Shown one piece after another: positions 45,609-57,385 of a stretch of DNA of 64,000 bases. Made by a program: the position numbers and the translations under genes. Source of the DNA: Cryptomeria japonica (taxonomy: Eukaryota; Streptophyta; Pinopsida; Cupressales; Cupressaceae); NCBI RefSeq assembly GCF_030272615.1, contig NC_081409.1:21950260-22014259 (forward strand). The letters are read 5' to 3'. The notes below the pieces were generated by a model, which was not told the origin of the DNA, ran no database searches, and worked only from the letters and a program-made list of their open reading frames with translations. Position 1 is the first letter of the stretch, and each line of letters opens with the position of its first letter.

Positions 45609-45744
45609 ATGATGCAGATGTGCATCAGTTTGGTATGCATTATCAAAGCTATCTTTTTCTCTAGATTGATGAAATATTGCTACTACTCAGGGGGAGTAGT
45701 CAACGTTGAGATTTAGAGTTTTTTATTATGTTTGATTCTTTGGC

Positions 45745-45990
45745 ATTGTTGTCAAAGGGGGAGGAATATATGTGAAAAACATTGCTATTTATTTTTCATA
45801 TTGATTGCATTCCTTAGAGGGATTTTGGCGGTATTTGGTCTTTTGATTCAGATTTGGTTCAGAGCTTCATTGCTATATCATTTTATGGGAGATTGTTGGT
45901 GGTCTTCCATAGGGGGAGACTTGTTTGGCATTTCTTGGCACTTGGATGTTTTTCACATCTAGTGTTGCCATCAATTCCAAAGGGGGAGAT
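45745..45990 (+). promoter_or_regulatory. Multiple polypurine tracts before the 3' LTR
   Basis: Copies of an agggggag-type tract occur at about 45756-45766, 45910-45918 and 45979-45989, the last touching the LTR. Repeated tracts of this kind are a described hallmark of Sirevirus elements. The last one is the probable priming site. Confidence 0.75.
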
Positions 45991-47195
45991 TGTTGGCCAT
46001 ATGATGGAATTGATTATGTGTTGCATTGATGTTTTATCATTGATGTCAACACTAGTTGTTATGGTTGTTTACCAGCTTCCGGTAGAAGGATTGGATTGGG
46101 AAGACTATTTGTTGATTGTCACCGGTATGATCTAGATGATGGAATAAGTTTGTATGGATGTTTCATATGCTTTTGAAGTATGTTTCAGTCAATTGGTATT
46201 GAATTAATGATCGAATGCTATCTTATGCTCTAGTAAGCCTGCTTTGTAGGTTTGATAAGGGTTTCACTAACAAATCTTTATTGAAGATCCTTGATGTAAT
46301 GCATAAGTGGTGTTGGTGCAATAGAAGGGACTCAAGATGCATATGGTGATTGTGTTCGTGCCTTGATTGATTGGTGTCATTGCTTTGGTGTGTGTGGATC
46401 TAATTTAGGTCTGATGCTATCTAGGTTATGGACTAGTTTTCATTAACATGTTGGTGGATCCTCCAATGCGCTTCCATGATGTTTTATTGATTGGATTATG
46501 TTTGTTTGGCCTTAGGCCAACATGTTTTATGATTTTATTTCAGGATTATGTAATGGATCTATTGAATTATCATTTGGGGTGGCTGCCCTAATTGGTTAGG
46601 TCCCGGGTAGGTATAAATATATGTAAGATCTCATTGTAGATCATGGATGGATGTATGAATGGGCAAGGAGAAAATGATGTAATAATCATTTGTATAGAGG
46701 ATTTGGTCAATCATGGGTGATTGAGTTGCATTTATGTAAGAGATTTTAGACCTCTGGTATTGAGCCTAACTGGAATTGTAATCTGGCATGTTTGATGCTA
46801 TCACCAATAGTTCTTCTCTCTGGATTGTTGTCCAAATATCTTGAGGTGGTTGGCCTCTTCTATAGTCAGTGAGACTCCATTGTGAATCTGAGCAGTGCGC
46901 TCTAGGCAGTGTGCCTTCTTGCATGTGGAGGCCCTTATTGTAATCATATACTTTGCAGAAGTATTATCTGATTGTGGGTAGGGTTTCCCACCGTGGTTTT
47001 TTCCTTTACCGGGTTTTCCACATACAAAACATGGTGTTATGTGTTATGGTTGCATGGTATTGAATCTCTGGTTTTCAATTATGCTTTAATGCTTTATCAG
47101 TTATTCCGGTATAAGGTTTTAAGTGCTTTAATGCACATAATCTGTTAACAACTAATTCACCTCCCCCTCTCAGTTGTTCACTGGTTATCGTAACA
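45991..47195 (+). repeat. 3' LTR of the plus-strand copia element
   Basis: 1205 bp, aligned end to end with 30759-31967 with scattered substitutions. Ends ggttatcgtaaca, next to the TTATC duplication. Confidence 0.95.
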
Positions 47196-47200
47196 TTATC

Positions 47201-47427
47201 AACAAATAAAGATAGATACAAATGGTGTAACATTAATTGATTATATGCCTGGCCAAAAAGTTCTACACTACAATCACTTAGTAATGGTGACAAGATTGCA
47301 GTTGGAGACATTGTTAAAAAGAGGACATGGCAACCAAAAGTGGAGGTTGCCTATTAGAGATCATGAAAAAAAATTAGAGATTATAAAAGATAGGGAGGAT
47401 CCAGATTATATGTACCAAGAGCTTTAA
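47201..47427 (+). other. Last exon, 3' part, with stop codon
   Basis: The continuation reads QIKIDTNGVTLIDYMPGQK, HYNHLVMVTRLQLETLLKRG, QKWRLPIRDHEKKLE and DPDYMYQEL before TAA at 47425-47427. The exact continuity of the frame over a 16.4 kb insertion argues that this was a real coding exon when the copia element landed. The 3' flank is the AT-rich minisatellite zone. Confidence 0.6.
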
Positions 47428-48215
47428 GTTCACTTGTCATGTTTGAACAAGTAAATTATATTAGATAGGTCTTATTTTGATAAACTCATATATATTTAGA
47501 TATTTAGACATGTGTTTACATTCAGATAACTTGTGGAAATTTAGTTTTGCTGATGCATCTATTTTACGTTTTATACGTTGATTTTAAATGTTTTAGTCTT
47601 AAATTAAATGTTTTGTGTCTATGCATTGAACATGTATGTATTGATTTTAATTTTAATTTTTATTTATGTGTATGAATTCATTTCATTACATGTTGTCTTA
47701 AGGGCTCATTTAAACACATGTATGGATTCATTTATATTTTTACACATGCATGGATTCATTTTATTCATCTATGCATTCATTTAATTTATATTTACACATG
47801 TATAGTTTCATTTAATTATGTTGTATGGATTCATTTAATTGTGTTGTCCTAAGGTGTTTTAAGTAGTCTTAAGGGGATTTCTACAAAGTGGTCATAGTGT
47901 ATGTATATATAGTTACACAGATATCTTGATTTTTCAATGTGTGAATCACCTATTAAATCATCTTTAAATGTATGTATACATGTATCGATTCATTTATAGA
48001 TATGCATGATCGAAGAGATCATATATATATATATATATATATATGTTGTCTTAAGGGGTCTTAAGGGGATATTTATGTCAAGAATTCATTTATATTTTTA
48101 CACATGCATGGATTCATTTTATTCATCTATGTATTCATTTGATTTATATTTACATATGTATGGTTTAATTTAATTATGTTGTATGGATTCATTTAATGTT
48201 GTCCTAAGGTGTTTT
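47428..48215. repeat. AT-rich minisatellite zone, left part
   Basis: Units of about 150 bp begin near 47729 and 48085 with ttcatttatatttttacac and end with gtcctaaggtgtttt. A third copy lies at 55349-55503, beyond the copia element, so the three were once close together. The zone also has an (AT)n run at 48021-48044. The phrase gtcctaagg recalls the satellite at 57386-59966. Confidence 0.7.
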
Positions 48216-49439
48216 TGTTAGACAGTTCAGATAATCAGAAAACAACTGAGAGGGTGGGGGGGTGAATCAGTTGTCACAGATTACCAAAAGCATTAGCAAT
48301 TCAAACTTTAATACTAGAACCCAAAACAATAATACCAGAATAAAATTTAATCCAATTAAGCATAAACAATAAACACAAAATAAATAGCATCCACACAGTA
48401 CCAAGATTTGTACGTGGAAAACCCGGTAAAGGGAAAAACCACGATGGGAAGCCTACCCACAGTCAGATAATACTTTTGCAGTAAGTATGTGAATTTATAA
48501 TGAAGGGGCCTACACTTTCAGGAAGGTCAACAACCTAGAGCACACTGCTCATCACAAAAGGAGTCTCACTGACTACGTATAAATCTAGACTACAATCCGG
48601 AGAAGTGTTGAACTGCAAAAGATAGCATCTCCTATGCTTGAGTACAGTTCTAGTTAAGCTCAATACCAGAGGACTAAATCCTCTTACACAAACCCAATTC
48701 GATCTCCAATTATCAACCAACTCCTCTTCCTGAATGATATTACATTATTCACACATTACATTCCTTGATCATGACCACTTACAATAACCATGATGATCTA
48801 CAATGAGATCTTACATCTTATTTATACAAACCCTCAACCATAAACAATCAGGTTGGCTACCAGATAGTAAACCAATTACATAATTACAAATCATTTTGGC
48901 CTTAGACCAAACAAATAATATCCACACATAAGACATCCTGTAAATACAACAATAGGTCCTACCCACATGTTACATTAATGTCGGTCCATAACCTAGATCA
49001 ACCGGGACCAAGTATAGGTCCACACGCTTCAGCAATGATCTTCAAATGCCAAGTCTCGAATATGATCACCAACAACATCCTGAAACTCCATTAGAAGCTA
49101 CACCAACACCAATTATGCAATGCATCAAAGATCTCCACCAAAAGCTCTGTCGGTGAAACCCTCACTGAAACCAAAAACCAATCTTCTAAGTGAGAAGAAT
49201 AGCATCCGATCACCAAACCAAAACCAACTGACCAAATATGAGTATAAGCATTATGAACAAGTCAATTCCATCACCATATTATACCGAAATCAACCGGATC
49301 ATGCTGGATCCAAGTTAACCAAAAACTACTCAACCAACCAGGACCAAAAGGGTATTGGTAAAGCATCCAAATGGCTAGTGTTGACATCAATGACAAAACA
49401 TCAATGCAACACATAATTAATTCCACCAAATGGCCAACA
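48216..49439 (-). repeat. 3' LTR of the minus-strand copia element
   Basis: 1224 bp, matches 54083-55301. It has the ggggggtgaatcag block near its plus-strand start, the complement of the C-rich end block in the other copia LTRs. Confidence 0.95.
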
Positions 49440-49725
49440 ATCTCTCCCTTTGGCATTGATGGCAACACTAGATGTGAAAAACATCTAAGTACCAAGAAAT
49501 GACAAACAAGTCTCCCCCTGTGGAAGGCAGCTAACAATCTCCTGCATATAGCTCTGAATATCAATATCTCTCCCCCTTTGAATAATATCTCTTGTAAAGT
49601 TCTGAATTTCTTTTTCACATCACTATCTCTCCCCCTTTGACATCAATGCCAGAAATCTAACAAAAATATCAAAGCAAAAGCATAAGCCTTTGAATCTCAA
49701 AGCTAACTACTCCCCCTGAGCAGTA
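49440..49725 (-). promoter_or_regulatory. Multiple polypurine tracts of the minus-strand copia element
   Basis: In plus-strand reading tctcccccttt-type tracts occur at 49441-49452, 49503-49513, 49568-49578, 49627-49637 and a shorter one near 49710. The one beside 49439 is the probable priming site. Repetition of the tract is a Sirevirus trait. Confidence 0.8.
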
Positions 49726-49797
49726 GCATCCCACATCAGTGCTAAAATGAATAGTATCTTTGATAATGCATGTCAGATTGATGCCAAACCGCATCAA

Positions 49798-52700
49798 TCA
49801 AGTCTCTATCGGAGGGGCAAAACCCCCCAATCTGTCTCCCAGGTACTCAAATGATTCCTTGGATAAAGGTTTAGTGAAAATATCTGCAATCTGTTCTTTA
49901 GTGTTCACATAAACCAGTTTAACTTCATTTGCTTCCACCTTCTCCTTCAAAAAGTTATACTTGATAGATATGTGTTTTGTCTTAGAATGAAATATCGGAT
50001 TATTTGATATATCAATAGCAACAGAGTTATCACAATGAATAACTATTGATGCATCACAATCCACCTTTATATCCTTCAACATTTTCTTCATCCATAAAAC
50101 TTGTGTACAATTAGTAGCAACAACAACATACTCAGCTTCAATAGTAGATAAAGAATTACATGACTGTTTCTTGCTGATCCATGAAACCAACTTCTTTCCA
50201 AGAAAGAAAGCTCCATCGGAAGTACTTTTTTAGTCATCAACATCTCCAGCCCAATCAACATCTGTATATGCACATAAAGTAAAGTTATCATCCTTAGGGT
50301 ACCATAATCCATATTTTGATGTACCTTGCAAGTATCTAAAAATCATTTTCACCGTCATCTCATGATTTTCTCTAGGATCACTCTGAAACCTTGAAACAAT
50401 ACAAACAACATTCATAATGCCAGGCCTAGTCTGAGTCAAATAAAGTAGACCTCCAATAATAGATTTGTATCTTGTAGGATTTATCAGTGCAGAAACATCT
50501 TTCCTTGTCAATTTCTCACTTGTAACCATAGGTGTACTTATCGATTTAGAATCTCCCATACCAAATTTCTTCAACAATTCCTTAGCATATTTAGTTTGAG
50601 AGATAAAAATACCTTTGTTAGTTTGAGTAATCTGCAAACCTAAAAAAATTTCATCTCACCAATCATAGACATCTCAAATTCTTTCTCCATATTCTTAGAA
50701 AATTCTATGCATAATTTATCTTCACCTCCAAAAATAATGTCATCAACAAATAATTCAACAATTAGTATATCATCATAAGTGATTTTAATAATATAAATTA
50801 CTATCAGCATTGACCTTAGCAAAACCAAGCTTCAAAATATATTTATCCAACCTTGCATACCAAGCTCTAGGTGCTTGTTTCAATCCATATAAAGCTTTTC
50901 TTAACCCGCAAACCATATCAGTATCATCTAATAGTGAAAAACCATTAAGTTGTTCAATATAAACTTCCTCATTAGGATCCCCATTCAAGAATGCACATTT
51001 AACATCCATCTGATAAACCTTGTAGTTTTTATAAGCAATGTAGGCAAGAAATAATCTTACAGCTTCAATCCTAGCTACATGTGCAAACGTTTCTCCATTA
51101 TCAATTCCTTCCTTCTGAGAATATCCTTTACAGACCAATCTAGCCTTATTCCTTATAACTTGACCATCCTCATTCAATTTATTCCTAAAAACCCATTTAG
51201 TTCCAATAACATTTTTATTTTTAGGCTGGGGAACCAAAGTCCATGTGTTATGTTTCTAAATCTGATCTAATTCTTCTTCGATAGCCTTTAACCAAAATTC
51301 ATCTTTACATGCCTCAATTAATGATACCGGTTCAACTTGTGAAATTAAGCATACCTCATTAGTTTCCAGTATTTTTCTTGTCATCACTCCATTGTTCTTA
51401 TCCCCAATGATTTGATCTTTAGAATGATTCAATCTCACATACCTAGGAGTCTTCTGACTCTCTGTTCCTCTTTCTTGTTCTTCAATTACTGTATAATTCT
51501 CTAATATTGTTGGAGTAACTGGTTCAACTATCAATTCTGGTAAAGGTGCTACCAGTTCAAATATAATCATTTCCACTGTCGGTTCCTTCTCATAAATTTT
51601 GATTTGACATTTTCTCAACTCATCTATTTTAACATTAGCACTCTCCACAATTCTCTGCAATATTTTTTTATAACATCTATATGCTTTTCTTTCATTAGAA
51701 TAACCAATAAATATGCCTTCATCACTTCTAGGATCAAATTTCCCAATAGTATCATCTCCCCTGATATAACATTTACTACAAAAAATTCTGAAATACTTAA
51801 CTATAGGTGTATTGCCAAACCATAATTCATAAGGTGTCTTATCGAGTTCTCCTTTGATATGTACTATGTTTAATGTGTAAACCATTGTACTCATTGCTTC
51901 TCTCCAATAGATATGAGGTAGACTTGCTTCCATCATCATTGTTCTAGTAGCATCCCAGATAATTTTGTTTTTCCTTTCCACAACTCCATTTTGTTGAGGT
52001 GTCTGAGGAGCAAAAAATTGTCTTCTTATACCATGCTTGTCACAAAATTTATTAAACTCACCGGATGTAAAGTCTCCACCATGATCTGACCTCAAACATT
52101 TAATCTTCAATCATGTCTTAGTTTCCACTTTAGCTTTAAAGATTTTAAACTTTTCAAATGCTTCAAATTTTTCTCTCAAAAAAGTAACCCACATCATCCT
52201 AGAATAATCATCAATGATTAGCATGAAATATCTATCACCATGAAAACTTTTAACTCTAGCAGGGCCACACAAATCAATATGAATAAGATCAAGAACATCA
52301 TTTTATTTATCTTGTATACTCCTAAAAGAGGTTCTGACCTGTTTACCCATATGACATTCTTTACATACCAGATTATAGGGCTTCATAATCTTAGATATAT
52401 CTCTAACAACCTTAGTTGAACTGATCTTCATAATGCAATCAAAATTCACATGACCCGACCTTTTATGCCATAACCAACTCTCATCAATTTGTGTAATCAA
52501 ACATGTTTTCTTACTGGAGTTCAAATGAAATATGTTACCATTTGTCTATGTACCGGTTGTAATCTCCAAGTCAGATTTATTAATGATTTTGCATTTTCCA
52601 TCCTTGAATTGTAATTGAAATCCCTTATCTACCAATTGTCCTGCACTCATAAGCTTATGCTTCAAACCTTCAACATAATAAACATTGTCAGTATTGTTTT

Positions 52701-54024
52701 TACCATCCAATGATATAGTTCCTTTTCCTTTAATCATATATGCCTTGTCATCTCCAAATCTACCTAGTCCACCATTAAATTCTTGCAAAGACAAAAACTT
52801 CCCTTTATCTCTAGTCATATGATGTGAACAACCACTGTCAATTACCTATTCATCCTTGTCCTCAATTTTAGCAGCAAGTTCCTTCTCCTCAGGTACATTC
52901 TCTTCCAATGTTGAATCATCTTCCTTGATAGCCAATAATACCCATTCTTTCCCATTGTCGGATCCACTAACAGAGTCTTCTGTCGGTTCATCATATGAAT
53001 CAGTAATGCCTTCCTCATCCGCTATGTAGCATGATTTGTCTCTGTTTTTCTTGAATCTATACTTGTTCTGATATCCAGGGTTATGTTTAAATGATCTTTT
53101 AACTCTTTCTTCAAATCTTAAATTTCTTTCAGGACATCTAGATGCAAAATGACCAATCTTATTGCACGCAAAACATTTAAAATTTGATTTTCCTTCATAC
53201 TTTCTTCCTACCGGTCCTTTCGGTACTCTTCTAGCAAATAGTGCTTCAAGTTGCTCAAACTCATCATCTTCTCTCTTCATATATTCTAATTCTTTTGCAT
53301 ATAAAGCTTTCCAATATTGCTCACCGATGGTAGATGTAGATGCATGAAAAGAAGGTTCAGTCTTCATAGCTCCAAAAGATCCAAATTCCTCAAGCTCAAA
53401 AGCAGATAGTTTCCCAACCAAAGTATCTTTGTTGACAAATTTATTAGCCATAGTTCTCAACTCAGTAATAGAAGTAGCCTTCATTTTGTAAGCTGATGGT
53501 AGGGCTCTCAGGACTTTAGAAACAATCTCATCTTCACTCAGAGTTCCAGCACAATATTGAATTCCTATAATAATCTCATTTACCCTTTCCATGAATGCAG
53601 TAATCCTTTCATCTTCTTCCATCTTCAAGTTTTCATATCTCACCCAATAACCATCAAGTTTAGCAATCTTTACTATAGGGTCACCTTCATTAAGAGTCTA
53701 TAACTTATCCCATATAGCCTTTCCAGATGATTTGTTTGGTAATCCCATTATTTGTTGATCAGAAAGTGCACATAAGAGGGATTCTCTTGCTCTACAATCA
53801 TTCTCAAGCTCCTTGTCCAAGTTTGTGAGAGGAGGATTGCCAAATCCTAGATTAAAGGGTGTGACACCATTTTGTGTGATCTCCCAAATCTCCTTGCCAA
53901 GACATCTTAGATGAGTCTCCATCTGAATCTTCCATATTGTACAATTTGTTCCTTCAAGCCTCGGTATATCCCTTCGAAAGATAGTTCCAAAAGAACTGGA
54001 TGAACTTGAACTATTAGTCGCCAT
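49798..54024 (-). pseudogene. Copia gag-pol, nearly full length
   Basis: From the Met at 54024 (MATNSSSSSSSFG) gag shows IWKIQMETHLRCLGKEIW, the UBN2 region and an intact CCHC knuckle CFACNKIGHFASRC. Protease VIDSGCSHHMTRDK is at about 52845-52800. The integrase zinc domain LWHKRSGHVNFD with CKECHMGK is intact, and its core keeps HIDLCGP, RSDHGGDF and VERKN. Reverse transcriptase has [11 protein letters not shown] and FVDDIIFGGE, RNase H has STIEAEYVV and DIFTKPLS. About seven stops (near 53700, 52845, 52545, 52300, 52112, 51255, 50230) and two frameshifts (50830, 50638) break it. Confidence 0.93.
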
Positions 54025-54068
54025 AGGATCTTCCTCAAGTGGTTAAGCTTTCTGCAAAGAGGACCAAA

Positions 54069-54080
54069 GCTCTGATACCA
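54069..54080 (-). promoter_or_regulatory. Primer binding site, initiator-Met tRNA
   Basis: On the minus strand it reads TGGTATCAGAGC, two bases after the 5' LTR that ends at 54083. Confidence 0.9.
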
Positions 54081-54082
54081 AT

Positions 54083-55301
54083 TGTTAGATAGTTCAGATA
54101 ACCAAAAGACAACTAAGAGGGGGGGTGAATCAGTTGTCATAGATTACCAGAAGCATTAGCAATTTAAACTTTGATCCCGGAACCCAAAACAATAATACTG
54201 GAATAGCAATTAATCCAATTAAGCATAAACAATAAACATAGAACAAATACCATCCACACAACACCAAGATTTGTACATGGAAAACCCGGGAAAGGGAAAA
54301 ATCACGGTGGGAAGCCTACCCACAGTCAGATAATACTTCTACAGTAAGTATGTGAGTTTACAATGAAGGGGTCTGCACTTGCAGGAAGGCCAACAACCTA
54401 GAGCACACTTCTCATCACAATGGGAGTCTCACTGACTACATATAAATCTAGACTACAATCCGGAGAAGTGTTGAACTACAAAAGATAACATCTCCTATGC
54501 CTGAGTATAGTTCTAGTTAAGCTCAATACCGGAGGACTAAATCTCTTACACAAACCCAATTTGATCTCCAATGATCGACCAAATCCTATGCCTGAATGAT
54601 TTTACATTATTCGCACATTACATTCCTTGACCACGACCTCTTACAATGACTATGATGATCTACAATGAGATCTTACATCTTATTTATACAAACCCTCGAC
54701 CATAAACAATTAGGTCGGCTACCAAACAATAAACCAATTACTTAATTATAAACCATGTCGACCTTAGACCAAACAAATTATATCCATACATAAGATATTT
54801 TGGAAATACAATAATAGGTCCTACGCACATGTTACATTAATGTCGGTTCATAACCTAGATCAACCGACACCAAGTATAGGTCCACACGCTTCAGCAATGA
54901 TCTCCAAATGCCAAGTCTCGAACATGATCACCAACAGCATCCTAAAACTCCATCAGAAGTTGCACCAACACCAATTATGCAATGCATCAAAGATCTCCAC
55001 CAAAAGCTTTGTCGGTAAAACCCTCACCGAAACCAAAAACCAATCTTCTAAGTAAGTAGGATAGCATCCAATCACCAAACCAAAACCAACTGACCAAATA
55101 TGAGTATAAGCATTATGAACAAGTCGATTCCATCACCAGATTATACCGGAGTCAACCAAATCATGTCGGATCCAAGTTAACCAAAAACTACTCAACCAAC
55201 GGGGACCAGAAGGGTGTCGGTAAAGCATCCAAACAACTAGTGTTGACATCAATGACAAAACATCAATGCAACACATAATCAATTCCACCAAATGCCCAAC
55301 A
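54083..55301 (-). repeat. 5' LTR of the minus-strand copia element
   Basis: 1219 bp, matches 48216-49439 with scattered substitutions. Confidence 0.95.
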
Positions 55302-56040
<739 letters not shown>

Positions 56041-56126
56041 ATAAATGTGCAAATTATTATGAAATGTAAATCTATCTAACACATACATATATATGTCTAT
56101 CTATCGCATACACATGTATTAAATGT

Positions 56127-56375
56127 CTAGTACACATACACATGAAATATAGAAAAATAAATATCTAGTACACATACACATATGAAATGTGTAGTACACA
56201 TGTATGAAATGTCTAGTACACATACACATATGAAATGTGTAGTACACAAATATGAAATGTCTAGAAAATGTGTGCACATGCACATATATAAACAATGGGT
56301 CACTCGGGGCCCTGTCCTGAACCATGTCCCGATCCATGCGCTTGCAATAGAGTATGCACGCATAAACTCATACAT
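56127..56375 (-). other. Terminal open stretch over a small minisatellite
   Basis: The first part (56345-56285) encodes GC-richer text such as MDRDMVQDRAPSDPLF in one frame. The remainder runs through a repeat of about 48 bp (gaaatgtgtagtacaca and gaaatgtctagtacaca, 56127-56270) and gives repetitive Cys/Met/His text. It may be the last exon or chance openness. Confidence 0.3.
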
Positions 56376-56466
56376 TAAACATTTAATTCATACTAGAGTA
56401 AAAAATTTTAAGCAACATATATTAAGAGAATTTGAGTGTACATGTACACATTGTAGACAAACATAC

Positions 56467-56557
56467 CTCTGAAAGGTCTCTAACATCACTGCCATGCGCA
56501 TGCAGGATTCTAGGATGTTTGTGACAAGGAGCTCAACCTGCGTGATAGTGGTGCATC
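56467..56557 (-). other. Exon 6 of the degenerate gene
   Basis: Bordered on the minus strand by ttgcag before and gtatgt after. One frame is open throughout: CTTITQVELLVTNILESCM followed by RMAVMLETFQ. It is a clear relative of exon 4, which gives NILESSMRAMEVLETP. Confidence 0.55.
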
Positions 56558-56676
56558 CTGCAATGTTGAAATTTTGTTAGATATACATACACATATATTT
56601 ATAACTTGGAACCTAACCCTTTAAATATAGAACTTAAATATTTAAGAAACAATTAATTTAAAGTTATAATGTATAC

Positions 56677-56725
56677 ATGTCTCTTGATGAACAGGGCAAG
56701 TGGCAATGTGCAAATCCTCAAACAT
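56677..56725 (-). other. Exon 5 of the degenerate gene
   Basis: After tatatatag the frame reads MFEDLHIATCPVHQET and reaches a gtatac donor. It is a relative of exon 3 (MYGDLDVATDLGVHQET). Confidence 0.5.
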
Positions 56726-56801
56726 CTATATATAATTTATTTTAAAGATCAAATCAAATCTACTTGAACATGTACATGTACGTGGTTGTAGATAAACATA
56801 C

Positions 56802-56871
56802 CTCGGGGTCTCTAACACCTCCATCGCACGCATGCTGGACTCTAGAATGTTTGCAGGATGAATGACTCATC
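56802..56871 (-). other. Exon 4 of the degenerate gene, broken
   Basis: Same borders as exon 6 (gtgcag and gtatgt) but shorter by 21 bases, and with a TGA where exon 6 has TGC. This is the decayed partner of exon 6. Confidence 0.5.
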
Positions 56872-57019
56872 CTGCACAATGCTTGCTCATCCTAGACAAT
56901 GCACACATTTTGTTCGATATATATAATTTAAATAACTTGAAATTATTTAATCAACACCTAGGTATCCCTTTAAATAGAACTTAAAAACAAAAAAATAAAA
57001 ATTTTAACTTCATATAAAC

Positions 57020-57078
57020 CTATGTCTCTTGATGAACACCTAGGTCAGTGGCAACATCCAAATCTCCATACATCGACC
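57020..57078 (-). other. Exon 3 of the degenerate gene
   Basis: Between a cacgttag acceptor and a gtttat donor the frame encodes SMYGDLDVATDLGVHQET, with a TAG at the very end that depends on the chosen donor. Partner of exon 5. Confidence 0.45.
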
Positions 57079-57216
57079 CTAACGTGATACCCTATATATT
57101 TCAAAAAATACAACCCAATATATAATTAATTAAATCTATGCAATTCATGTGTACAATCAAGTAGCTATATAAAATTGCTAAATTAAAATTAGTAAATTAT
57201 ATATTATAATTCATAC

Positions 57217-57353
57217 CTCTCCTGCAGCATGTAAGGCTCATCTGATCCTGTTGATGTCAGAATCATGCAAGGAGCCCACTGCAACATGATCCCCCTCACT
57301 GTCTAGCTCCATAAGCATGGTAGTGAACATCCCCAAAAATCTAGTACCATGTA
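57217..57353 (-). other. Exon 2 of the degenerate gene
   Basis: The open text reads GTRFLGMFTTMLMELDSEG, DHVAVGSLHDSDINRIR, a TGA, then ALHAAGE and the donor gtatga. The TGA could come from a CGA by deamination. The acceptor (catag at about 57354) is the least certain border. Confidence 0.45.
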
Positions 57354-57385
57354 CTATGGCTCGATCAATTGATGTATAAACCATG

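Larger units (their letters stand above)
30759..47195 (+). mobile_element. Ty1/copia element, Sirevirus-like, target duplication TTATC, itself split by a second element
   Basis: The LTRs 30759-31967 and 45991-47195 are direct repeats beginning TGTTGGCCATATG and ending TAACA, flanked by TTATC at 30754-30758 and 47196-47200. Without the insertion at 35916-45309 the element is about 7 kb. It carries an initiator-Met-type primer site and a gag-pol frame in the copia order. Several copies of an aagggggaga tract before the 3' LTR are typical of the Sirevirus lineage. It is closely related to the element at 48216-55301. Confidence 0.95.
29773..47427 (+). pseudogene. Unrecognised multi-exon plant reading frame, last exon split by a copia element
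   Basis: I do not recognise this gene. Four open segments with splice-like borders line up on the plus strand: up to 29850 (ends cttgcag/gtaaat), about 29951-30058, 30143-30448 and 30597-30758 continued at 47201-47427. The product has Cys/His-rich stretches (SFCTCNTIRN, GKSCFCVDCIANKTYTHC, YCLLRCTQPKCKLL) but no zinc motif I can name. The 5' end is cut by the truncated gypsy LTR at 29772. With the copia element and one TTATC copy set aside the last exon stays open to a TAA at 47425. A DNA transposon gene or a host gene are both possible. Confidence 0.5.
48216..55301 (-). mobile_element. Ty1/copia element, Sirevirus-like, minus strand
   Basis: LTRs 48216-49439 and 54083-55301 are direct repeats (plus-strand ends TGTTAGA and CCAACA). 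GTTTT at 48211-48215 and ATTTT at 55302-55306 form a target duplication with one substitution; the minisatellite copies show GTTTTAAG at this place. Length is 7.1 kb. Primer site, gag-pol and repeated purine tracts match the element at 30759-47195, of which it is a close relative. It has fewer lesions and is uninterrupted. Confidence 0.95.

Noticed and set aside
45732-46135. Frames of 76 and 93 codons at the copia 3' end
   Set aside because: They overlap the purine tracts and the 3' LTR, and related copies do not conserve them.
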